Program-made: the position numbers and the translations under genes
Shown here: positions 1 through 9,472 of the stretch, piece after piece
Numbering within the stretch: position 1 is the stretch's first letter
How the letters are laid out: each line of letters starts with the position of its first letter
Assembly (NCBI RefSeq): GCF_024323335.1
Contig: NC_066579.1
Span: forward strand, 4,913,001-4,977,000
Source: Lathyrus oleraceus
Lineage: Eukaryota; Streptophyta; Magnoliopsida; Fabales; Fabaceae
Length of the DNA stretch: 64,000 bases
Reading direction: 5' to 3'
Notes under the pieces: model-generated
Told to the model about the DNA's origin: nothing
What the model saw: only the letters and a program-made list of their open reading frames with translations
The model's database searches: none

Positions 1-416
1 CCTTTTTTGTAACCTAAGCCACATTACAACCTTTGAAAGACCTCTTGATTCTCATTTTTCACATGATTTGGTATTTGTAGTGATAACCGCATGATTTGAG
101 TTGTTGTTGATTGAATTACTTGGATGAGTGAAAGTAACCCTTCATGTTATTCATCATTATTATGATGTGTGTGTAAGTTTGATTCAATTTTGACATATAT
201 GGCTTTGAATTCCTTGGAATGATTTTTGCACTTTACCATTTCCCTTATTCATGTTTTGTCTAGAATTGAGATAGGTGAATTGAGAAAATGCCAAACGCTT
301 TTGAACCATTTGAATGTCCTTGGTAAATCCTTGTTTCAATCTTTTGTGTCATTGCTTTGGTTGTAAGGGTGGAAACTTTTGTTTAGGGACAAACAAAATG
401 CTAAGTTGGGAAGAGT
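1..416 (+). mobile_element. 3' non-coding end of a Ty3/gypsy element
   Basis: No coding sequence is visible. The stretch ends in the purine-rich run GCTAAGTTGGGAAGAG (400-415), directly before a TG that opens an LTR. This is the layout of a polypurine tract at the 3' edge of a plus-strand Ty3/gypsy internal region. The phrase 'gggacaaacaaaatg' just upstream resembles the spacer that precedes the tract in Athila-type elements, also seen here near 9440. The body lies left of the window. Confidence 0.6.
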
Positions 417-1604
417 TGTTAGGGACCAATTGGTACTACTTTTTATATCATTTTATTGGTCCCTTTTACCAAGTTTTGATGTAATTACACACTTTTTATT
501 CTTATTAATTCGTATAAATGCAATTACGTTTAATTTATTTTGTTTTGAATAGTTATTTCACATTTCTATTAGTTTTGTAGAATTTTTGGATGAGAAAGCT
601 TTGGATTGCAGCATCATAATATGGAAGATTTTGGATGAAGCTTGCAAAGCAAGGAAACTGAGGCAGCTTCAGTTCGCCCCGCGAACTGAATGAGACAGCA
701 TCAGTTCGCCCCGCGAACCCTGCGAATCCAGCAAACTGATTTTTGGGTCAAAAGTGTTGTTTTGAAGGCCAGCTGGTTTTGCCATTTTTGGGTCTGCCTT
801 GTAATAGCTTTTCTGCTTTGGATGGAAATGATCAATTAAGGAAATGTCAACTCTTTTAGGAGAGAAAAACACATTATTGAGATTCATTCATTATTATTTA
901 CACTATTGACAAGGATATTGAGAGCTTTTTGTAAGAGAGAAAAACAAAGTTTTTCTCCTTTAACTTTCTGCTTTGAACAATGATGATGAGGGGCTAAACT
1001 CCCCTTTGTCAAGATTGGAGGTGGTAGCTATTCTCATATGTTTATGTATTCCATTTGATTTATATATATGATAAAGATTGTTGATGTACTGAATACTGTT
1101 TTTGCCCTAAGTTGAAAACCAGATTTGAGTAGTTGTCGAGAGAGATTATTTGAGTCTTGACATAAAACATATTTTCAAGTAGTGAATAAGTTGTAGAGAT
1201 AGATTTATTCATTACTCTTCTTTGGTATTAAGCATTAAAGATTTCTATATTGATAGTTAGGTGGAGAGATCGTCTAAGGATCAATATAGTGATTATCACA
1301 ATATCATTTAGACATAAATGACTTTGAGAGGATACTTGAACATCATCAATAATCTTGAATCTATTTATTTATCATAAGGAATCATAAGCATTTGAAATAG
1401 TGAACTCCAATCTTGCCAAGCTTTTACATTAGATTAAAACCATTTTACGGTTTTTAGTGACATTTACTCACAAGATAACTTTTCAACCAAAACAACCTTG
1501 TTACTTTCTAAACTTACAACATTTGGATTATAGAACGGCGGTAATATCAACCAATCTCTATGGATACGATATAAAAATATTTGCCGAAGATATACTTTTC
1601 AACA
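417..1604 (+). mobile_element. 3' LTR of a Ty3/gypsy element
   Basis: An 1188-bp segment opens with TGTTAGGG after a purine tract and closes with TTCAACA, giving TGTT/AACA inverted ends. What follows (1605 onward) is Athila internal sequence matching 8247 onward, so the element inserted into an older Athila copy. The likely 5-bp target duplication is GCAGG (1605-1609), but its partner lies left of the window. An imperfect palindrome, GTTCG with CGAAC arms around a C-rich loop, lies near 670-689 and is partly repeated near 702-718. Confidence 0.7.
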
Positions 1605-1783
1605 GCAGGCGAGGATGGATCAGAGAGACCGTCGTCGTACCCGATCCCGTCGTCCACCTCAAGATGGCGAGGGCACTAGTGGTCAGTAATAGGTTGTCAG
1701 GTAACTCTTCCCTTATCTTATTTCGAAACATTGGGGCCATTGTTCGATTTAAGTGTGGGAGGAGACTCTATCGTCTTTTCTTT
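1605..1783 (+). mobile_element. Athila internal-region remnant
   Basis: This stretch matches 8247-8425 of the Athila element downstream almost base for base, including the end of a small ORF, the inverted phrase around 'ttgggg' and the PPT-like motif 'tttaagtgtggga'. It then switches abruptly into LTR sequence within the shared string TTTTCTTT (1776-1783). It is part of a second Athila copy lying in tandem upstream. The counterpart of 8426-9562 is missing. Confidence 0.8.
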
Positions 1784-2086
1784 GTTTTCAGGTTTTTACT
1801 TTAATCGGAGCTCCGATCGAGAAAAGGAGCGTAAAAGAGCTAAAAACCCTAAAATTCAGCATTTTGTACTTGTGGCCTACCCCATGGCTGGCGCCATAGA
1901 CCCTGCCATGACGTGTCCAAGCTCAATTCCCTCAACTTCCACGTTCCCCACTACATCCACTAAGGCGCCTCATTTTGTGCTTGTGGCGGGCGCCATGGCC
2001 TTGTGGCGGGCGCCACAAGAGGAATGTTTTTCCCTCCCATTTTCAAGTTGAAGGGCATCCCTATCATTTCCATCTTTTTACTTGCT

Positions 2087-2095
2087 TATAAATAG
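2087..2095 (+). promoter_or_regulatory. LTR TATA box
   Basis: TATAAATAG in the LTR, conserved at 9874-9882 in the 3' copy. It lies in a sensible U3 position for starting the retroelement transcript. Activity is inferred only. Confidence 0.55.
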
Positions 2096-2362
2096 AAACT
2101 CGAAATCACTTTTACAATCATCCAAACTTAGAGCAGAGGCAAACTCAGAGCAACATTGTTTCACTTAGGCATATATTCAGTATTATAAAGTGGTAATCGT
2201 TTCGCATTGGAGTGTTACCACAATTGCGTAATCCAGTCTGTGATAGAGTTTGTAATCGAGTTTGGAGCACTTTGGAAGGAAGTTAATCCTGCCGCCATTT
2301 CCATTTCCGCTTTGCAATTTATTCAACCCTCCGATTGGAGCAGGTTTTTATTACTTGTCTTT

Positions 2363-2621
2363 ATCTTATTTATTTTCTCGCACTCGCTTTACTTTATTTA
2401 TTTCTCGCACTCGCTTTACTTTATTTATTTCTCGCACTCGCTTTAAATTATTTATTTCTCGCAATCGCTTTAAATTATTTATTTCCTCGCACTCGCTTTA
2501 AATTATTTATTTCCTCGCACTCGCTTTAAATTATTTACTTTCCGCACTCGCACTACTTTTATTTACTTTCCGCACTCGCACTACTTTTATTTACTTTCCG
2601 CACTCGCACTACTTTTATTTA
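2363..2621 (+). repeat. LTR minisatellite, 9 units of 27-28 bp
   Basis: Units follow the pattern TTTATTTCTCGCACTCGCTT plus a short variable tail, grading into a second variant with TTTACTTTCCGCACTCGCAC. I count nine units here and seven in the 3' LTR. Open frames in this stretch are by-products of the repeat. Confidence 0.85.
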
Positions 2622-3412
2622 AATTAATGCACATTTACTTTACCACGTCTAACTAAATCTATAAGGTTAGAATGTAAGAATCGTAATTGAACCGATAATC
2701 CGTACAATTGTTCGTAGAAACACTTAAGGGCTATTTTAACTTTCAAATTAAGTTTTCCTGCACTTCAATTCTGTTGGGTAAGATCGAAAGCCGTCCAACG
2801 TCTTTTTAAACTTAATTGTTTTTAACTATTTCAAAAACAGCGAAAGCGCTTTGTTTAGTTCATTAGGAGATTTTAACATTAAGAAGAAAAGAGATTTTAA
2901 AACTATTTTCGGACGCGTTTATAAGTTTAGAGTCTGGTTCGTGAGAACCTCTTTTGGTTAAGAAATCCAGGTTATAATACTTTTCAACTTAGTCAAGATA
3001 CTATATTTCTTAAAAATAGGTTTACTACTCTAACGCAATGCGCGCCTTTTTATAAGTGACAATAAGAGGGTTTGATTAGGGAGTACAACTCGGTTCTGAA
3101 TACGCGAAAGCGACAGTTCCTGTTAAATTAGTTCTTTTCAAAGTAGAAAACACTGCCCATAAGTAATTCTATTAGCAAGTACTTGGATTATTAATTGATT
3201 ACGTGAATTACATTCGGCCCTGTCTTTATTAATTGAACTTTATTCAATACTTTACTTTTCCTTGCACACCCTAAAAACACTTATTTTGATTGCCTTTGAT
3301 AAACACCATAACAATAGATAACGATAGATTGACACTTGGTCTCTGTGGATTCGACAATCTTTTATATTACTCTGACGCGTTCGTATACTTGCGAAATACC
3401 GCATCAAGTTTT

Positions 3413-3430
3413 TGGCGCCGTTGCCGGGGA
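3413..3430 (+). other. Primer-binding site (Athila type)
   Basis: TGGCGCCGTTGCCGGGGA starts 6 nt after the LTR end. This is the primer-binding site form known for Athila-lineage elements, usually attributed to tRNA-Asp. It fixes orientation and lineage. Confidence 0.8.
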
Positions 3431-3497
3431 ACAATTTCGTCAAATTTCATTTTCCTATTGTTATATCGTTTAGACTTAGGCTATTTCCCGCCGGTCA

Positions 3498-4823
3498 ATG
3501 CGAAGAACTCGCAGCACCGGAAGTTTAAGCTTAGTATACCCTCTGGCGGAACCTGAACGTTACGCTCGCGCACGTTTTTTCTTTCATAGAATTAAGAGAG
3601 TTATGGCCGAAGACCAAAACCAAAGACCTCTTAAAGATTTCGCTCAACCATCTAACGAAGAACCTAGTTCTAGTATAGTAAACCTAACCATCCCAGCCAA
3701 TAATTTTGAACTTAAACCATCCCTGTTGCAACTAGTGCAACAGAGACAATTTGCAGGTCTCGCTACTGAGAACCCAAACCAACATTTAAAAATATTTCTT
3801 CAATTAGCAAACACTTTTAAAACCAATGGAGCTTCTCCTGAGGCAATACGTTTAAGATTATTTCCTTTTTCCCTCAGAGATAAAACCCTATCATGGTTAG
3901 ATTCCCTTCTACCCAATTCTATTACGACTTGGGATAACCTTAGAAGAGTTTTTCTAGCTAGATATTTTCCCCCGAGTAAAACCTCAGTTCTCCGAAACCA
4001 TATAACTAGATTTACCCAAAACCAAGGAGAATCGCTGTTCGAAGCTTGGGAGAGATATAAAGAGTTGTTACGAGCATGCCTGCATCATGGTTTAGAAAAT
4101 TGGTTAATCATTCAAACCTTATATAATGGACTTCATTACAACACAAAGATGACCATCGACGCTGCCGCAGGCGGTGCTCTGATGAACAAACCTTATCCTG
4201 AAGCTAGTGCCCTCATCGAAGATATGGCTCAAAACCATCAATCATGGGGAGTCAAACGAGCGACAGTTAAGAAGAAGGAAGCCCAAGAAGGAGTGCATGA
4301 ACTAAGCTCTATAGACATGATGCAAGCTAAAATGGACGCATTAGCTCTCAAAGTCGAGCATATGTGCATAAACCCGAATACTGTAGCCGCAGTTTCATCG
4401 GATTGTGAGATATGTGGAACCAAAGGACACCAATCTGCAGAATGCAGTCTATTAAACGAAACCCACTCTGAGCAAGTGAACTACACCCAAGGGAACCCAT
4501 ACTCGAATACCTATAACCCTGGATGGAGGAATCACCCGAACTTCTCCTATAAAAACAATAACCCAATCCAAAATAATGCACCTCCGAGACCTAGTTATCA
4601 AGCCCCTAGATCTAATCAATCTATGCAACCTATACCACCAAAACCGAGCCTTGAGAAAATTATGGAAAATTTTATCACCGCTCAAACCCAAAAAAACAAG
4701 GAGTTCATGAACCAAAACATTCATGTTAACGAATTGATTACTCAGTTAGGAACCAAGGTTGACCAAATAGTTACTCATACCAAGATGCTTGAAACCCAGA
4801 TCTCTCAGGTAGTTTTAAACTAA
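3498..4823 (+). CDS. gag: Gag polyprotein, Athila-type
   Basis: This 441-codon frame encodes the capsid-like protein that packages element RNA in virus-like particles. The more likely start is the ATG at 3603 (MAEDQNQ), which keeps the frame and begins the usual acidic leader. The retrotransposon gag core includes LRLFPFSLRDK and FFPPSK-like stretches. A zinc knuckle CEICGTKGHQSAEC begins near residue 303, and a Pro/Asn/Gln-rich tail follows. It is the only intact long frame of the element. The protease normally fused downstream is absent, so proteolytic maturation in cis is not possible. Confidence 0.85.
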   Translation: MRRTRSTGSLSLVYPLAEPERYARARFFFHRIKRVMAEDQNQRPLKDFAQPSNEEPSSSIVNLTIPANNFELKPSLLQLVQQRQFAGLATENPNQHLKIFLQLANTFKTNGASPEAIRLRLFPFSLRDKTLSWLDSLLPNSITTWDNLRRVFLARYFPPSKTSVLRNHITRFTQNQGESLFEAWERYKELLRACLHHGLENWLIIQTLYNGLHYNTKMTIDAAAGGALMNKPYPEASALIEDMAQNHQSWGVKRATVKKKEAQEGVHELSSIDMMQAKMDALALKVEHMCINPNTVAAVSSDCEICGTKGHQSAECSLLNETHSEQVNYTQGNPYSNTYNPGWRNHPNFSYKNNNPIQNNAPPRPSYQAPRSNQSMQPIPPKPSLEKIMENFITAQTQKNKEFMNQNIHVNELITQLGTKVDQIVTHTKMLETQISQVVLN

Positions 4824-5450
4824 GCCCCTCAGACTACACTTGGAGGATAATTCCCTGGACAACCTCAACAAAATCCGAGAGGACAAGCCAATGCCATTAC
4901 CCTATGAAGTGGGAACGCTTATGATGAGCCACCAAACCCTAGATTGAGTGAACCCGAAACTTCTAAGGAATGTACCAAACCCATGGACGAAGTAAAGGAA
5001 CTAGAGGAATCTGAAAACCAGGAAGGTCGAGAAAAAGGAGAGGAACCTAAAGATAAAACTTACGTACCACCCCCGCCATATAAACCACCTATACCATATC
5101 CCCAAAGACTCAAACAAACCCAGATCAATAAACAGTATCAAAAATTTATTAAAGTTATAGAAAAACTTCGTGTAGAAATCCCTTTCACATAAGCCATCAC
5201 CCAAATACCTTCTTATGCAAAGTTTCTCAAAGACATCCTTACCAACAAACGTAGACTTGACGATCCGAAGCCTTTGGAATATAATGCTATTTCCGAGGAC
5301 AAATTAGCAAAGAAAGATAAAGATCCTGGAAATTTCTCGGATAGTAAGTGGGTGAGCCCTGTGCATGTAGTACCTAAAAAGGGAGGCATCACAGTCGTGC
5401 AAAACAATAAAGGCGAACATGTAGCAAAACATTTAGAAGAAGGATAGCGG
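4824..5450 (+). pseudogene. Gag-pol linker with protease and RT N-terminus deleted
   Basis: The frame holds an acidic Glu/Lys-rich linker (4944-5192), a Pro-rich piece and the phrase PSYAKFLK that normally precedes Athila protease. After GNFS (about 5340) it jumps straight to WVSPVHVVPKKGG, a stretch of the reverse transcriptase N-terminal part. The protease and the beginning of RT are therefore missing. In-frame stops occur at about 5190 and at 5445-5447 (TAG just before the RT frame). The deletion call rests on known Athila domain order. Confidence 0.72.
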
Positions 5451-5945
5451 ATGTGTATAGATTATAGAAAATTAAATAAAGCAACTAGGAAGGATCATTT
5501 CCCTTTACCATTTATAGATCAGATGTTGGAGCGTCTAGCCAGACACTCTTACTTCTGTTATCTAGATGGATACTCTGGATTCTTCCAAATACCTATCCAC
5601 CCCGAAGATCAAGAAAAAACTACCTTTACATGCCCTTATGGAACTTTTGCCTACAGACGAATGTCGTTCGGCCTCTGTAATGCCCCAGCTACTTTCCAAC
5701 GCTGCATGATGTCAATCTTTGCAGATTACCTAGATGGTATCATGGAAGTGTTTATTGATGATTTCTCGGTTTGCGGATTTGATTTCCACAATTGTCTTGC
5801 TAACCTTGAGAAAATCCTGGAGAGATGCGTGGAGGTGAACCTCGTGCTAAACTGGGAAAAATTTTATTTCATGGTAACCGAAGGAATAGTTTTAGGACAT
5901 ATAGTTTCTGAAAAAGGTATAGAGGTAGATAAAGCTAAAATATAA
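5451..5945 (+). pseudogene. pol: Reverse transcriptase domain, Athila-type (broken)
   Basis: RT copies element RNA into cDNA. Recognisable motifs in order are CIDYRKLNK, LDGYSGFFQI, FGLCNAPATFQ and the catalytic box VFIDDFSV (FIDD in place of YxDD). The N-terminal portion is deleted upstream. The frame ends in a TAA at 5943-5945, where the family usually continues through Gln into the connection domain; the same frame continues beyond it. Confidence 0.85.
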
Positions 5946-6540
5946 GTTATAGAAAACCTAAAACCACCAAAAACCATCAGAGAAGTCCGAAGCTTTCTTG
6001 GACACGTTGGATTCTACCGGCGTTCTATTAAGGACTTCTCCAAAATAACCAAACCTTTAACTGGACTTTTAATGAAGGATGTTAAATTCATTTTTGATGA
6101 AAAATGTAATGAAGCATTTAATCTTTTAAAACAAGCACTAATCTCAGCACCCATTATGAAACCGCCTAATTGGTCGGAACCTTTTGAGATAATGTGCGAT
6201 GCTAGTGATTATGTAGTTGGAGCCGTTCTAGGACAAAGGAAAGATAAAAAATTACATGCCATTTATTATGCCAGTAGAACCCTAGATGCTGCCCAACTTT
6301 ACTACGCAACAACCGAAAAAGAATTACTCGCTGTAGTTTTCGCTATAGGCAACTTTAGATCTTATCTAGTAGGAGCAAAAATTATAGTTTACACCGATCA
6401 TGCTGCCATTCGTTACCTATTAAGTAAAAAAGATGCCAAGCCCAGGTTACTCCGATGGATTCTATTACTATAAGAGTTTGATTTAGACATAAGAGATAAA
6501 AAAAGGCACCGAAAATGTAGTAGCCGATCACCTTTCTAGA
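5946..6540 (+). pseudogene. pol: RT connection and RNase H domains (broken)
   Basis: The reading frame continues from [13 protein letters not shown] (connection), then RNase H with [26 protein letters not shown] and [11 protein letters not shown]. Asp, Glu and Asp residues expected for metal binding are present. The frame is closed by TAA at 6471-6473 where Gln is usual. A run of A near 6500 shifts the frame before the phrase leading into integrase. RNase H degrades the RNA strand during reverse transcription; this copy would not yield a complete enzyme. Confidence 0.82.
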
Positions 6541-7989
6541 CTAGAACATCTAAAACCAGAACTAGTACCCATAAATGATGATTTCGCCTATGATAGACTG
6601 ATAGCTAAAGTAGAAACCATTGAAGATAATAACCTAGATCCTTATGAGCACCCTCAAAATTCCTTAGCAATAAGTAACGTACCCTGGTATGCAGATTTCG
6701 TTAATTACCTAGCTGCTGATATAGTACCCCCTGATCTTGACTACCACCGCAAGAAGAAATTCTTCCACGATGTGAGAAACTTCTATTGGGACGAACCGCT
6801 CCTTTTCAAAAGGGGTAAAGATGGCATTTTTCGCCGTTGTGTTCCAGAAGAAGAGGTAAATAGTATTATCGAGCACTGTCATTCTGCACCTTATGGTGGA
6901 CATGCGAGCACTTCTAAGACATACGCCAAGATTCTTCAAGCTGGCCTATTCTGGCCTACCATGTGGCGTGATGTCTATGCTTGTATTGTCAAGTGTGATA
7001 GATGCCAACGCACTGGAAACATTTCAAGACATGATGAAATGCCTCTAAGAAACATCCAGGAAGTAGAACTCTTTGACGTATGGGGTATAGATTTCATGGG
7101 ACCTTTTCCACCATCCTTAGGAAACAAGTATATCTTAGTAGCTGTAGACTATGTGTCTAAGTGGATTGAAGTTATAGCTGCACCCACAAACGACACCAGG
7201 GTAGTAGTCAAATTATTTAAAAACTATATATTCCCTAGATTTGGAACACCACGTTTAGTCATAAGCGATGGAGGATCACAATTTATATCGAGAATATTTG
7301 ACAAACTTTTAAGAAAATATGGAGTTAGGCATAGAGTAGCAACACCATACCACCCACAAACTAGTGGCCAAGTAGAAGTATCTAATAGGGAGATAAAATA
7401 AATCCTAGAGAAAACTGTTTCTATTTCTAGGAGAGACTGGTCTCAGAAGCTTCAAGAAGAATTATGGGCCTATAGAACCGCTTTCAAAACCCCTATAGGA
7501 ACTACTCCTTATCAACTAGTTTATAGAAAATCCTGTCCCTTACCGTTCGAATTAGAGCATAAGGCCTATTGGCCCATTAAAACTTTGAATTTAGACTACC
7601 TATCCGCTAGAGAAAAGCGTACCCTAGACATTCATAAATTAGAAGAACTTAGGCAATCGGCCTACGAGAATGCAAAAATATATAAAGAGAGGACAAAAGC
7701 CTTTCACGACAAAATAATAGTAAAGAAAAATTTCAATATAGGCGATCCTGTTCTCCTTTTCAACTCTAGGTTACGACTCTTCCCTGGAAAGCTACATTCA
7801 AGATGGACTGGTCCTTTCGAAGTATCCAAGATTCTGAGATCCAGGGCCGTAGAAATCAAGAACGATACCTGTAGTCCATTCATTGTAAATGGACAAAGAC
7901 TGAAGCTCTACGAAGGAGGAGACATTCCAGCATACTATTCGAGCCACACCCTGATTGATCCACCAATTCCTACTACTACAGGTGTATAA
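6541..7989 (+). pseudogene. pol: Integrase, Athila-type (one in-frame stop)
   Basis: Integrase inserts element cDNA into the chromosome. The frame shows the HHCC zinc finger ([10 protein letters not shown] and CIVKCDRCQ), the catalytic core with [19 protein letters not shown] and GQVEVSNRE supplying D, D and E, and a basic C-terminal part with [11 protein letters not shown] and [13 protein letters not shown] at 7399-7401 interrupts it just after the catalytic Glu; the same frame resumes to 7989. The stop sits where the family commonly has Gln. Confidence 0.85.
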
Positions 7990-8007
7990 ATTCTAATCGT
8001 CAAGCTA

Positions 8008-8331
8008 ATGACGTTAAACAAGCGTTGCGTGGGAGGCAACCCATGGTTTTTCTTTCATTTTACTTTTTTCGCATTTATTTTTATTTTTATTTTATCATAT
8101 TTTGCATTTCTACAGTCCCTGCAAACGATCACAAATACACAAGCCCGTCAGCAACAATACCACCAACGACACATGGCACTCATTGAAGCCACTCAAGGTT
8201 CCATTATGGGTAACCTTCGAGAGGTGAGGACCGTTCAGGATGCCCTGCAGGCGAGGATGGATCAGAGAGACCGTCGTCGTACCCGATCCCGTCGTCCACC
8301 TCAGGATGGCGAGGGCACTAGTGGTCAGTAA
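8008..8331 (+). CDS. Small post-pol ORF with one hydrophobic segment
   Basis: This 107-codon frame begins in the conserved post-pol spacer (ACGTTAAACAAGCG). It encodes a Phe/Ile-rich hydrophobic stretch at about residues 13-35, then a Gln/Arg-rich tail ending in a basic RRRTRSRRPP-like region. Some Athila elements carry an envelope-like gene here, so this may be its relic, but I see no solid similarity. Its last third is repeated at 1605-1693. Whether it is translated is unknown. Confidence 0.3.
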   Translation: MTLNKRCVGGNPWFFFHFTFFAFIFIFILSYFAFLQSLQTITNTQARQQQYHQRHMALIEATQGSIMGNLREVRTVQDALQARMDQRDRRRTRSRRPPQDGEGTSGQ

Positions 8332-9472
8332 TAGGTTTTCAGGTAACTCTTCCCTTATCTTATTTCGAAACATTGGGGACAATGTTCGATTTAAGTGTGG
8401 GAGGAGACTCTATCGTCTTTTCTTTATTGTTTTTCTCGTTTTTCCTTTATCATATTTTTCTTTGCTGTTTTTAGATAGTTTATTTCCTTTTAGTTGTTTA
8501 TTTTGCCTCTTAGTATAATGCATGAGTCTGACGAGTCACCAAATATAGTAGATCTTTAGTACAATCCTACCTCCCCATACCTTTAGCCCCACCGAAATTT
8601 TTTTTGCAAAAGAAAATAGTGTTATTCCGAAAGTTTTCAGGTTTTAAAGAGATGTTTTGAGTAAGGATGCAGTGACTTGGGAGAACTTTGCGAAACATAA
8701 GTATTATTTTAGCACCATAGACTTCGTAAATATAGGAACCACTCCCGAAATCCCTTATACCATGGCCTTAATCATCATTTCCGTATAAGTCCTTAGTAGT
8801 TTATCTCAGCAGTCAACTCCGGCCTACGCATCCTCTACGTAGGGGACCGATGCAAATAAGTGAATGATCCAGAAAAACAAAAAAAAATAAAAGAAAGCAA
8901 AAAAGGCAACTCCGGTATAGGTGACCCTTACAAAGTCATTTAAACCAAAGAATTGTAAAAAAATTGCTACAAAAAGAAAAAGAAAAAGAAAAAGAAAAAA
9001 CTTACCCACTGTTAGTTGGTTCAGAGGTATCTGGCACTGAACTCGATAGGGCGGATTACGATCCAATCCCCCACAACTACAGTTGGGTCCAATAAAAGGG
9101 TTTACACATAATTATGTGCCAGAAATCCCATGCTCAGATCATAATCACTAACAGGCCACTCTACTACGAAGCATGTACAGATAACGGGCTTAATGTGATT
9201 GCGCCTGAATGAAAAGGACACAAAAAGAGATGAAGAGGCAAGCCTAGGTATTGTGGGATAATATGGGTTGGTTAATATAGGAATGAAGTTTATGTCCGTA
9301 TTTGCGGATTAGGGTCATCATGATACCCTTAGTTCACTCAGTTAGTACCTATCACTGCATCCCGACTTGAACTTAGAATTTTTACCTGAAGCACTCGTTG
9401 ACACAAATTTTCTTTTATGAGCTTTTTAATGTTTTGCTTGAGGACAAGCAAAGGTTTAAGTGTGGGAGAGTT
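8332..9472 (+). other. Athila 3' non-coding region with two PPT-like motifs
   Basis: No coding region is supported; the minus-strand frame near 8824-9066 comes from an A-rich (AAAAAG)n stretch at about 8962-9000. TTTAAGTGTGGGAGGA occurs at 8390-8405 and TTTAAGTGTGGGAGAG at 9455-9470. The second abuts the 3' LTR and is the functional polypurine tract by position. Confidence 0.7.

Larger units (their letters stand above)
1776..3406 (+). mobile_element. 5' LTR of Athila-type element (first ~90 bp missing)
   Basis: It matches 9563-11137 closely and ends in GCATCA just before the primer-binding site. The first 90 bp of the LTR (9473-9562 in the 3' copy) are absent, because the sequence is joined to internal DNA at an 8-bp microhomology. 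It is 1631 bp against 1575 bp for the matching part of the 3' LTR. The 56-bp difference is two extra units of an internal minisatellite. Confidence 0.88.

Noticed and set aside
1457..1804. 115-codon plus-strand frame
   Set aside because: It crosses an LTR end, an Athila fragment and an LTR junction, so it is a chance fusion.
2207..2529. Overlapping hydrophobic frames
   Set aside because: Produced by the 27-28-bp LTR minisatellite; all three frames are open because of the repeat. The same holds at 9994-10358.
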